In this document: positions 1-9,254 of the stretch, one piece after another
Layout: each line of letters begins with the position of its first letter
Numbering within the stretch: position 1 is the stretch's first letter
Assembly: GCA_963793675.1 (NCBI GenBank)
Contig: CAWCBA010000008.1
Location: 124,001 to 188,000 of the forward strand
Source of the DNA: RPQJ01 sp963793675
GTDB lineage: Bacteria > Pseudomonadota > Gammaproteobacteria > Steroidobacterales > Steroidobacteraceae
DNA: 64,000 nucleotides
Direction of reading: 5' to 3'
Translations under genes and position numbers: made by a program
The notes under the pieces: generated by a model
The model's input: the letters and a program-made list of their open reading frames with translations, nothing else
Told to the model about the DNA's origin: nothing
Database searches by the model: none

Positions 1-1
1 G

Positions 2-964
2 ATCGTCTCGTCCGGCGCCATCGCGCTCGGTCGACGCCAACTCGGGCTCGCGCCGGGCAAGCTCAAGCTCGAGGAAAGCCAGGCCGCTGCGGCCGTCGGC
101 CAGATCCGTCTCGCGCACGCGTGGAAGGAAGCGCTCGAGCAGCACGACTGCGCCGTGGCGCAGATGCTGCTGACCTTCGGCGACACGGAAGAGCGCCGCC
201 GCTACCTGAATGCGCGCAGCACGCTCAATACGCTGCTCAGGCTCGGCGCGGTCCCGGTCATCAACGAGAACGACACGGTGGCGACCGCCGAGATCCGCTA
301 CGGCGACAACGACCGGCTCGCGGCGCGCGTCGCCCAGATGGCGAGCGCCGATTGCCTCGTGTTGCTCTCCGACGTGGACGGTCTCTATACCGCGGATCCG
401 TCGCGTGACGCGCAGGCGCGCTTCATTGCGGAAGTGACTGGCATCACGCCCGAGATCGAGGCGATGGCCGGCGGTTCCGCGTCCGACGTGGGTTCCGGCG
501 GCATGGCCACGAAGGTGCTTGCCGGCAAGATCGCGGTCGCGGCGGGCTGCAACATGTGCGTCACCGCGGGTCGCGAGCAGCACCCGTTGCAGCGCATCGA
601 GGCCGGTGGCCGCTGCACCTGGTTCGTGGCGAAGGCGTCACCGAAGACCGTGCGCAAGCAGTGGATTGCGGGCCTGCTGCAGCCGGCGGGTGTGCTGCAC
701 GTCGACGCGGGTGCCGCGAAGGCGCTGCGAGGCGGCAAGAGCCTGCTGCCGGCGGGTGTGACCAAAGTCGACGGCCGCTTTGAGCGCGGCGATGCGGTGA
801 TCGTCCGCGACGCGGACGGCGCCGAGATCGCGCGCGGCCTGAGCGCCTATTCGAGCGAGGACGCCCGTCGCGCGAGCGGTCGCCGCAGCCATGAGCTCGA
901 GGCGATTCTCGGGTATCGTGGCCGCGACGAACTGATTCACCGTGACGACCTCGTGCTGACGTGA
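2..964 (+). CDS. proB: Glutamate 5-kinase, 5' end missing
   Basis: Catalyses ATP-dependent phosphorylation of glutamate, the first step of proline synthesis, in the cytoplasm. The reading frame is open from base 2, so the start lies outside the window; 320 residues are visible against about 367 in E. coli, so roughly 50 N-terminal residues are missing. Visible family motifs are VSSGAIALG at the start, INENDTV, LLSDVDGLYTADP and GSGGMATKV of the amino-acid kinase fold, followed by a C-terminal PUA domain (about the last 90 residues, starting near VLHVDAGAAKALRGGKS). The TGA stop at 962-964 overlaps the GTG start of proA as GTGA, so the two are translationally coupled. Confidence 0.95.
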   Translation: MVSSGAIALGRRQLGLAPGKLKLEESQAAAAVGQIRLAHAWKEALEQHDCAVAQMLLTFGDTEERRRYLNARSTLNTLLRLGAVPVINENDTVATAEIRYGDNDRLAARVAQMASADCLVLLSDVDGLYTADPSRDAQARFIAEVTGITPEIEAMAGGSASDVGSGGMATKVLAGKIAVAAGCNMCVTAGREQHPLQRIEAGGRCTWFVAKASPKTVRKQWIAGLLQPAGVLHVDAGAAKALRGGKSLLPAGVTKVDGRFERGDAVIVRDADGAEIARGLSAYSSEDARRASGRRSHELEAILGYRGRDELIHRDDLVLT

Positions 965-2233
965 CCACCGACGAAGCCATTGCCCGGACCATGCAGCAGC
1001 TCGGCCGCGAAGCGGTCGCGGCGCAGCGCGTGCTCTCGGTCGCGAGCGGCGAGCAGCGCAACCGGGCCCTGCATGCCATGCGCCGCATCGCTGCGGCTGC
1101 ACCAGTCCGGGATTCTCGCGGCCAACGAACGCGACATGAGTGCTGCGGCCGCCGCCGGACTCGGGCGCGCGGCGCTGGATCGCCTGCAGCTCGATGCCGC
1201 GCGGATCGAAGCGATGGCGCGCGGCGTTGAGGACATCGCGGCGCTGCCCGATCCGATCGGGACGGTGCTGGCCGAATGGACACGCCCGAACGCGCTGCAT
1301 TTCCAGCGTGTGCGCGTACCGCTCGGCGTCATCGGCATCATCTACGAAAGCCGCCCGAACGTGACCTGCGATGCGGGCGCGCTGTGCCTCAAGTCGGCCA
1401 ATGCGGCGATCCTGCGCGGGGGCAGCGAGAGCCACCAGTCCAGCGTTGCGATCCACGCGTGCCTGGTCGAAGGTGCGCGCGCCGCAGGCCTGCCGGCAAC
1501 CTGCATCCAGCTCGTGCCCACGACCGACCGCGCCGCCGTCGGCCAGATGCTTGCGGGCATGACCGACTTCATCGACGTGATCGTGCCGCGTGGCGGCAAG
1601 AGCCTGATCGCGCGCGTGCAGCAGGAGGCGCGGGTGCCGGTCATCGGCCACCTCGAGGGCCTGTGTCACGTGTATGTCGATCGCGCGGCCAACCTCGAGA
1701 TGGCGCGCTCGATCGTGCTCAACGCCAAGCTGCGGCGCACCGGAGTCTGCGGTGCAGCCGAGACCTTGCTGGTCGATGCCGCGGCCGAACGCACGCACCT
1801 GGCGCCGCTGGTGCGCGAATTGCTCGATGCGGGTTGCGAAGTCCGCGGCGACGCCGCGACCTGCGCCGTTGACTTGCGCGTGGTGGCGGCGACCGCGGCC
1901 GACTGGCACACCGAGTACCTCGACGCGATCATCGCAGTGAAGCTCGTCAGCGGCGTGCAGGGCGCGATCGAACACATCGCGCGTTACGGCTCAGGCCATA
2001 CGGATTCGATCGTCACGGACGACGTTGCGACGGCAGAGACTTTCCTGGCGCGGGTCGACAGCGCGATCGTGCTGCATAACGCATCGACGCAGTTTGCCGA
2101 CGGCGGCGAGTTCGGGATGGGTGCGGAGATCGGGATCTCGACCGATCGCTTCCACGCGCGCGGACCGGTCGGCGTCGAACAGCTGACGAGCTACAAGTAC
2201 GTCGTGCGGGGCAGCGGCCAGGTTCGGCCCTGA
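961..2233 (+). CDS. proA: Gamma-glutamyl phosphate reductase, apparent frameshift near 1090-1103
   Basis: NADPH-dependent reduction of gamma-glutamyl phosphate to the semialdehyde, second step of proline synthesis. The start is the GTG at 961 overlapping the proB stop. The first ~45 codons (TTDEAIARTMQQLGREA, then RALHAMRRIAAA) are in frame 1; the rest, from LHQSGILAANERDM, is in frame 2 and runs to the stop at 2233. The two halves join at a typical ProA sequence, so one extra base lies at about 1090-1103. The catalytic-Cys region RRTGVCGAAETLLVD is intact at about residue 263. The remainder is well conserved (GVIGIIYESRPNVT, VIVPRGGKSLI), so a sequencing or assembly error is more likely than a dead gene. 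Confidence 0.9.
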
Positions 2234-2237
2234 TTGC

Positions 2238-3825
2238 TCAGCTGCCGACGGCGGCGAGTCCACCCACCAGCGAATAGACGGCCGGGTATCCCTGCGAGCG
2301 CAGCTGCCCTGCCAGCGCGAGACTGCGCACGCCGTGCGCGCACACGAGCAGGTAACGGCCCTCGGGCGGCAGCGCGGCCGCTCCCCGCAGCAACGCGCTG
2401 AGCGGCAGGTGCCATTCGATCTGCCCGGCCGGGTTGTCCGTGGCGCGCTCCCAGGGCTCGCGAATATCGACCAGCGTCAGGCCTGACGCACGGGCGGCGG
2501 CCAGGTCGGGGTATGCGATTTCCAGTGCGGCCGGGTCGATCGCGTCCGTCTGCAGTTCACGCGGTGAGTGGTCACAGGCTGGATTGCGCGCCGCCCGCAG
2601 CGTGCGCCAGTGCATGCCGAGCAGGTCGAACACGTGCAGGGCCGGGGCGCTCTCGACCGGCAGGCCCAGCAGGATCTTCAGCGCCTGCATCGCCTGCATC
2701 GCACCGAGCGCCGCCGGGACCGGGCCCAGCACGCCGGCCTGCGCGCAGTTGCCGACCAGCCCGTCGCGCGGCGCCTCGGGCCAGAGGCAGCGCAGGCAGG
2801 GCCAGTCCGCGCGCGGCAGGTAGACCTGCAACTGGCCTTCGTACTGGTAAACGCTGGCGAAGACCGCAGGTTTGCCGAGGATCACGGCGGCGTCGTTCAC
2901 GGAGAACTTGGTCGAGAAATTGTCGCTGCAGTCGACGACGAGGTCATAGCGCGCGAGCCAGTCGATGAGGTTGCGGGCGTCGGCGCGCTCGGCATGCACG
3001 GCAAACGTCGCCTCGGGGTTCAGTTGCCGCAGCCGCGCTGCGGCCACGGTTGCTTTCGACTTGCCGATGTCCGCGACGCCGTACAGCGGTTGCCGGTGCA
3101 GGTTGCTCGCTTCGACGAGGTCGCCGTCGACGATGCCGATGCGTCCAACGCCGGCCGCGGCGAGGTACTGCAGCACCGGCACGCCGAGACCGCCGGCGCC
3201 GATGACGAGCGCCGAGCCCGCGCGCAGGCGCTGCTGGCCGGCGTCGCCGACTTCGGGCAGCGCGACCTGGCGCGAGAAGTCAGGTGCCGGGTGCGCATGG
3301 AGTGAGGGGGGCGTAAACGCGCGTCCGTGTTCATGGTCATGCGGTTGGCCGGCTGCCGGCGTGGCGGCGTGCCCGGCGTGGCTCTCGTGGTCACCCGGTT
3401 GCGCGCAGCGCTCGCAGTTCACCCAGCCCGAGTCGCCGTCGACGTAGTGTTCCTTCTTCCAGATCGGAACACGGTGCTTCACTTCGTCGATGATGTAGCG
3501 ACAGGCCGCGAACGCTTCTGCGCGATGGCGCGAGCTCACGCCCACCCACACGGCCATTTCGCCGAGACCGAGGTCGCCGATCCGATGGACGCACGCGGCG
3601 TGCTGCACGCCGTATCTCGCGATCGCCTCGGCGACGATGCGTTCGCCCTCCCGTTCGGCCAGCGCAGCATAGGCTTCGTATTCGAGCCGACGTACCGCAC
3701 GGCCTTCGTTGTGGTCGCGCACCCAGCCTTCGAACGTCGCATAGCCGCCGCAGGCCGGATCGGCGAGCGCCTCGCGCCCGCGGGCCGTGCTCGATCGGCA
3801 CAGTGCTGAAGGCAAAGGGTTGCAT
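2238..3825 (-). CDS. MoaE-MoeB-rhodanese fusion protein, apparent frameshift near 3785-3790
   Basis: Three molybdopterin-synthesis activities appear on one chain. Residues ~1-150 are MoaE, the catalytic subunit of molybdopterin synthase (GGYATFEGWVRDHNEGR, VPIWKKEHYVDG). A His-rich linker follows (HESHAGHAAT, HDHEHG). Residues ~175-400 are a MoeB/ThiF E1-like adenylyltransferase with VIGAGGLGVPVLQYL, the CLRC zinc half-site and the CAQAGVLGP active-site Cys; the second zinc pair is reduced to C-D-H. The C-terminus is a rhodanese domain with loop CAHGVRS. The start at 3825 overlaps the moaD stop as TGATG, but its frame (QPFAFSTVPIEHGPR) differs from that of the domain body (REALADPACGG onward) by one extra base. 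An activating enzyme and the subunit it serves are joined; a MoaE-MoeB fusion is unusual. Confidence 0.88.
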
Positions 3826-4067
3826 CAGCCGCCCGCGACGGGAGGAATGAAGACGACGCGGTCGTTGGCTTCGAGCGGCGACGACCAGTCGCGGAACTCC
3901 TCGTTCACGGCGACGCGCAACATCGAGAGCGGCAGGGTGAAGCCGTGCCTGACGCGCACTTCTTCGTAGAGTTCGGCAGGGGTCGTGGCGGCCGTTGCCA
4001 GGTGCTCCTCGCTGCAGCCGGCCTGCTCACGCAGCACGGCAAAATACTGGAGCGTGATCTTCTTCAT
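3825..4067 (-). CDS. moaD: Molybdopterin synthase sulfur-carrier subunit MoaD
   Basis: An 80-residue ubiquitin-like sulfur carrier. Its C-terminal Gly-Gly is adenylated by MoeB and thiocarboxylated, then delivers sulfur to cyclic pyranopterin monophosphate on MoaE. It begins MKKITLQYFAVLREQAG and ends FIPPVAGG, the diagnostic C-terminus, and is of normal family length. Its ATG overlaps the stop of the 27-codon ORF upstream (ATGA) and its TGA overlaps the MoaE-MoeB fusion start (TGATG), so it lies in a translationally coupled chain. Its activating enzyme and acceptor are fused in the next gene. Confidence 0.95.
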   Translation of the reverse strand: MKKITLQYFAVLREQAGCSEEHLATAATTPAELYEEVRVRHGFTLPLSMLRVAVNEEFRDWSSPLEANDRVVFIPPVAGG

Positions 4068-4147
4068 GGATTCGCCGCTCCGCCCAGCTGATTCCGGGCT
4101 CGTTGCAGTGCTCCGGGGGTGTTCACGTTGTCGAGCGCCCGCGTCAT
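4064..4147 (-). CDS. 27-residue ORF coupled between moaC and moaD
   Basis: A short frame reading MTRALDNVNTPGALQRARNQ and ending GAANP. Its ATG overlaps the moaC TGA and its TGA overlaps the moaD ATG, both as ATGA. I recognise no domain. The double overlap means a ribosome could move from moaC through it into moaD. It may be a real small protein, a coupling spacer, or a remnant of an older gene. Weak evidence beyond the overlaps. Confidence 0.4.
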   Translation of the reverse strand: MTRALDNVNTPGALQRARNQLGGAANP

Positions 4148-4627
4148 CGCGCGAGGCCTTCGCGCACGTCGCGCCTGCCGCCCTGCTTCTCGATCAAGCG
4201 CGTCTCGGCGATGACGATTTCGTGCGAGAGCGCCTTGCACATGTCGTAGATCGTGAGCGCCGCGATCGAGGCGCCGGTCAGGGCCTCCATCTCGACGCCC
4301 GTCTTGTGGTGCAGCGAGACCGTGCAGCGCACGACGGCTTCGTCGTCGTGCATGTCGATGAGCGACGTCGCAGCGTTCGAGGCCGAGCGGGTGACAGAAG
4401 GGAATCAGTTCGTGCGTGCGCTTGGCGGCCATCACGCCGGCCACGATCGCCGTGTGGAACACCGGGCCTTTGCCGGTGGCGAAACCGGCGTCGCGCAGCG
4501 CGCGAGCGACGGCAGCCGGGAAGCGAACCCGTGATTCGGCCACGGCGGTGCGCAACGTGACTGCCTTGGCGCTCACGTCCACCATGGCGGGGCGGCCTTG
4601 CGCATCGACGTGGGTGAGTTCGGGCAT
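4144..4627 (-). CDS. moaC: Cyclic pyranopterin monophosphate synthase MoaC, apparent frameshift near 4359-4364
   Basis: Converts 3',8-cyclo-7,8-dihydroGTP made by MoaA into cyclic pyranopterin monophosphate. The N-terminal half (LTHVDAQGRPAMVDVSAKAV, THELIPFCHPL) is in one frame and the C-terminal half (MHDDEAVVRCTVSLHHKTGV, EALTGASIAALTIYDMCKAL) in another. They join at DVA/IDMHDDEA if one C is removed from GTCGCTCATCGAC. The joined product is about 160 residues, the normal MoaC length, with the family's CHP and GVEMEALTGAS motifs. It starts 4 bases after the moaA stop. Given otherwise perfect conservation, an extra base introduced by sequencing is the simplest explanation. Confidence 0.9.
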
Positions 4628-4631
4628 CGTG

Positions 4632-5696
4632 TCATCCGCCGATGTAGTGCATTTCGACCTTTCGCAGCGGCGCCTCTCGACCCCGCAGTTCGCCGCGCAA
4701 TTCGCTGTAGCGATCGGCGCGCTGTGCCCACGCGCTGCGCATCATGTCCAGCAGTTCCGGGTCCGAGGCCCCCGCGCGCAGTGGCGCGCGCAGATCGAGT
4801 CCGCGCGAGGCGAACAGGCAGGTGTACAGCACGCCTTCCGATGACAGGCGCGCGCGATTGCAGTCGCCGCAGAACGGTTCGCTCACCGACGACACGAAGC
4901 CGATTTCGCCGGCGCCATCGTCGTAGGTGTAGCGCGATGCGACCTCGCCCCGATAGCGACCGGCTGCGGCGGTCACGGGCCAGCGCGCCATGATCTGCCG
5001 CAGGATGTCGGCCGACGGCACGACCTGCGCGGGTTCCCACGCGTTGCGGTTGCCGACGTCCATGTATTCGATCAGCCGCACGGTGACGCCCGTGCCGCGG
5101 AAACGGTCGAGCAGGTCGAGCACCGTGTGGTCGTTGAGCCCGCGCTGGACCACGGTGTTGACCTTTACGGGCCGCAAGCCTGCCGCGAGCGCCGCCTCGA
5201 TGCCTTCGAGCACCTGCGGCAGTCCGCGGAAGCCGCCGCTCATCTTGGTGAACACCGCTTCGTCGAGCGAGTCGAGGCTGACCGTCACCCGGTGCAGGCC
5301 ATTGCCCTTCAATTCAGCGGCGTGCTGCGCCAGCAGGACGCCATTGGTCGTGAGCGCGAGATCGTCGATGCCTTCGATGCCCGACAGTTCGGCCACCAGG
5401 TCGGGCAAGCCGTTGCGCAGCAGCGGTTCGCCACCCGTGAGGCGCACCTTGCGCACGCCGAGGCGCGCTGCGACCCGCGCCAGCCGCACGATCTCCTCGA
5501 ACGACAGCCGCTCCTGCGCGCGCAGGAAGCGGTACTTCGCGTCGAACGTCGACTGCGGCATGCAGTACGGGCAACGGAAGTTGCAGCGATCCATGACCGA
5601 GATGCGCAGGTCGTGCACCGGCCGGCCGAGCTTGTCGACCACCGGGTTCAACGGACCCAGGGCAACGACACCGGTGGAACTGCGTGGATCAGGCAT
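4632..5696 (-). CDS. moaA: GTP 3',8-cyclase MoaA (radical SAM)
   Basis: A radical-SAM enzyme that rearranges GTP in the first step of molybdenum-cofactor synthesis. It has 354 residues. The N-terminal [4Fe-4S] motif is CNFRCPYC (CxxxCxxC), followed by the TGGEPLLR SAM-binding stretch. The second, substrate-binding cluster uses CGDCNR and a further Cys in VLYTCLF. The protein ends Gly-Gly, the essential MoaA C-terminal tail. It lies 6 bases downstream of moeA and 4 upstream of moaC in a single minus-strand operon. Confidence 0.97.
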   Translation of the reverse strand: MPDPRSSTGVVALGPLNPVVDKLGRPVHDLRISVMDRCNFRCPYCMPQSTFDAKYRFLRAQERLSFEEIVRLARVAARLGVRKVRLTGGEPLLRNGLPDLVAELSGIEGIDDLALTTNGVLLAQHAAELKGNGLHRVTVSLDSLDEAVFTKMSGGFRGLPQVLEGIEAALAAGLRPVKVNTVVQRGLNDHTVLDLLDRFRGTGVTVRLIEYMDVGNRNAWEPAQVVPSADILRQIMARWPVTAAAGRYRGEVASRYTYDDGAGEIGFVSSVSEPFCGDCNRARLSSEGVLYTCLFASRGLDLRAPLRAGASDPELLDMMRSAWAQRADRYSELRGELRGREAPLRKVEMHYIGG

Positions 5697-5702
5697 GTGC
5701 GT

Positions 5703-6923
5703 TCACCACCGGTACAACGGCGCGAGGTAGCCGTCCGGCAATTCGCGGGGGCCCGGCGGCAGCTCCACGAAGCCGTGGGTGCCCAGCAATGAAATGAAGT
5801 CGCCCGAGCCGCGCGTGGGCCGTGGCATGGCGACCATGCCCATGGCCGAGCTGTATTCGACGCCCACCGGCAGGAAACAGGCGAGCGCAGGCTTGACCTT
5901 GAAGGCTGACCCCAGGGGAATGTGTTCAGTAGCACGCGCCGGTGCGCCGGCCATCGCGGCGAGCGCAGGCAGGACGTAGCGCAACAGGCAGACCAGCGAC
6001 GACACCGGGTTACCCGGCAGCCCGAACACGGTCTGGCCAGCGGGTCCGATGCCGAACCAGATCGGCTTGCCCGGCCGCTGCGCGACCTTGTGAAACACCT
6101 CCTGCACGCCGAGCTGTCGCAGGACGCTCGGCACGTGATCGTAACGTCCCATCGAGACGCCTCCCGTCAGCACGATCACGTCGTGCGTGGCGAGATGCGC
6201 CAGCAGTCGCTCGGCGAGCACCGCGTGGTCATCCGGCAGGTGGACTTCGGCGACCCGCTGATAGCCGCGCAGGTTCAAGGCACCGCGCAGGGCATAGCTG
6301 TTCGACCGGCGGACCTGCCAGGCCGCGATCGGCTGGTCGGGATCGACGAGCTCGTCGCCGGTGGCCGCGATCAGGATGCGCGGCTCGGCGCTCACGTCCG
6401 CACGGGGCAGACCGGCGGAGGCGAGCACCGCCAGCTCGGGTGCGCCGAGACACGTGCCGCGCGTGAGCAGCAGATCGCCTTCGCGCGCATCCAGCCCGCG
6501 CGTATGCACGTTGAGAAAGGGCTCGACGGGCATGTCATCGTCGACGATGGCGAAGCCGTCCTCGACGCGCAGGCGTTCGACCGGCACGACGCAGTCGCAA
6601 CCCTGTGGCAGCACGGCGCCGGTCATTGCCTCGAGGCATTCGGCAGGATCGGCAAGATTCAGGGGCGGGTAGCCGGCGGACTGGATGCCGGCGATGCGAA
6701 ACCGGCGCTGGCCCTGGCGCCATGCCAGCGAGGCGAAGGCAATGCCGTCCATCGTGACCCGATCGAACGGAGGCTGGTCACGCTCCGAGCGCACAGACTG
6801 CGCAAGGACCGCGCCCGCCAGGGATTCCAGCGGGCGCGATTCGACGGGCAGCGGCTGCACGCGTTCGCGCACGAGCGCCTCCGCTTCGACCGGGGTCGGC
6901 AAGGCCGACACACCCACGGTCAT
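5703..6923 (-). CDS. moeA: Molybdopterin molybdenumtransferase MoeA
   Basis: Inserts molybdate into adenylylated molybdopterin in the last step of Mo-cofactor synthesis. It has 406 residues, the normal MoeA length. Visible motifs are PFDRVTMDGIAF near the N-terminus, AATGDELVDP, VLTGGVSMGRYDHVPSVL (MPT-binding MoCF domain) and VFGLPGNPVSSLV. It is first in the moeA-moaA-moaC-moaD-moaE/moeB operon. MoaB/MogA and a molybdate ABC importer are absent from the window. Confidence 0.95.
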   Translation of the reverse strand: MTVGVSALPTPVEAEALVRERVQPLPVESRPLESLAGAVLAQSVRSERDQPPFDRVTMDGIAFASLAWRQGQRRFRIAGIQSAGYPPLNLADPAECLEAMTGAVLPQGCDCVVPVERLRVEDGFAIVDDDMPVEPFLNVHTRGLDAREGDLLLTRGTCLGAPELAVLASAGLPRADVSAEPRILIAATGDELVDPDQPIAAWQVRRSNSYALRGALNLRGYQRVAEVHLPDDHAVLAERLLAHLATHDVIVLTGGVSMGRYDHVPSVLRQLGVQEVFHKVAQRPGKPIWFGIGPAGQTVFGLPGNPVSSLVCLLRYVLPALAAMAGAPARATEHIPLGSAFKVKPALACFLPVGVEYSSAMGMVAMPRPTRGSGDFISLLGTHGFVELPPGPRELPDGYLAPLYRW

Positions 6924-6954
6924 GCGGACAGCGCGCCCGGGCGAACGCCGGGCC

Positions 6955-7338
6955 TCACTTTGCGGCCTTCTCCGAGAAAGCCTTCTTCTCGACGTTCCAG
7001 CGGTCGACCAGCGCCTGCAGTTCGTCGAGCGCCGAATTGTGCTTCTTGGCGTGGATGGCCTCGACAGCGCCCTTCTTCTCCGCGAGCTGCGGGTCGGCCG
7101 GATCCAGCGCGGCCAGTTGCTCCGCCTGGTCCTGATCGAGGCAGGGCAGGTAGGTCTCCTGTACGTTCTTGGCGTACTCCTTCACCAGGGCCTGCGCCGC
7201 CAGCATCTCCTCCTTGGTCGCGGACGCGCCGTTCGGCAGCGACTGCGGAGCCTGGGGATAGACGCAGGTGGCAGCCTCGGCGGCCGCGCTCAACGCCAGC
7301 AGGGCCGGGGCGAGGGCAAGGGCGGTCAGCATCTTCAT
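6955..7338 (-). CDS. Small secreted protein of unknown function
   Basis: The frame extends to 7497, but the ATG at 7338 is chosen because it gives a clean signal peptide (MKMLTALALAPALLALSAAA, cleavage near EAA) and has GAGG about 10 bases upstream. The product is 127 residues with two Cys in the mature part (TCVYPQ and YLPCLDQ), possibly a disulfide, then a charged, helical Lys/Glu-rich region ending AFSEKAAK. I recognise no family. A possible -10 (TATAGT, minus strand 7413-7408) lies about 70 bases upstream of the start. It sits 31 bases upstream of moeA, so it may lead the Mo-cofactor transcript. Confidence 0.7.
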   Translation of the reverse strand: MKMLTALALAPALLALSAAAEAATCVYPQAPQSLPNGASATKEEMLAAQALVKEYAKNVQETYLPCLDQDQAEQLAALDPADPQLAEKKGAVEAIHAKKHNSALDELQALVDRWNVEKKAFSEKAAK

Positions 7339-7540
7339 GTCGTTGGAACCTCGAAAGTGCCAGTGGGCGCGCAGCCTGCCACAGCGGCCGGCGAATCGCG
7401 GACGGGCACTATACCGCAGCCTTCGGCCCGTCCGGACCGGGGCGGACGGGGATCCCGTGGCGACGGGGTTGGCAGCGGGTCCCGGGTTCGTGTCCAATGA
7501 CGGGTCTACCCGACCTTAAACCCCGACCGGAACCCTACCG

Positions 7541-9082
<1,542 letters not shown>

Positions 9083-9106
9083 CGGTAGACTTCGCATACC
9101 TTACGC

Positions 9107-9183
9107 GCGGCCGTAGCTCAGCTGGATAGAGCATCAGGCTTCGAACCTGAGGGTCGGGGGTTCGAATCCCTCCGGCCGCGCCA
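9107..9183 (+). tRNA. tRNA-Arg (anticodon TCG)
   Basis: A 77-base cloverleaf that can be folded by eye. The acceptor stem is GCGGCCG (9107-9113) with CGGCCGC (9173-9179), followed by discriminator G and encoded CCA. The D stem is GCTC/GAGC and the anticodon stem is TCAGG/CCTGA. The anticodon loop CTTCGAA puts anticodon TCG at 9141-9143. The T loop TTCGAAT is standard. It decodes CGA arginine codons. No copy of its 3' end was seen elsewhere in the window, so there is no sign of use as an attachment site. Confidence 0.95.
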
Positions 9184-9254
9184 GTCAATCCACCCGGTGA
9201 CAAACTTCCAGGCCGACAGGGCGCAGCCCCGCGTCGAGCCGTCGAGAGCGCGCG

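Noticed and set aside
961..1230. A separate 89-residue gene ahead of proA
   Set aside because: It is the true N-terminus of ProA cut off by the frameshift; its sequence continues naturally into the main frame.
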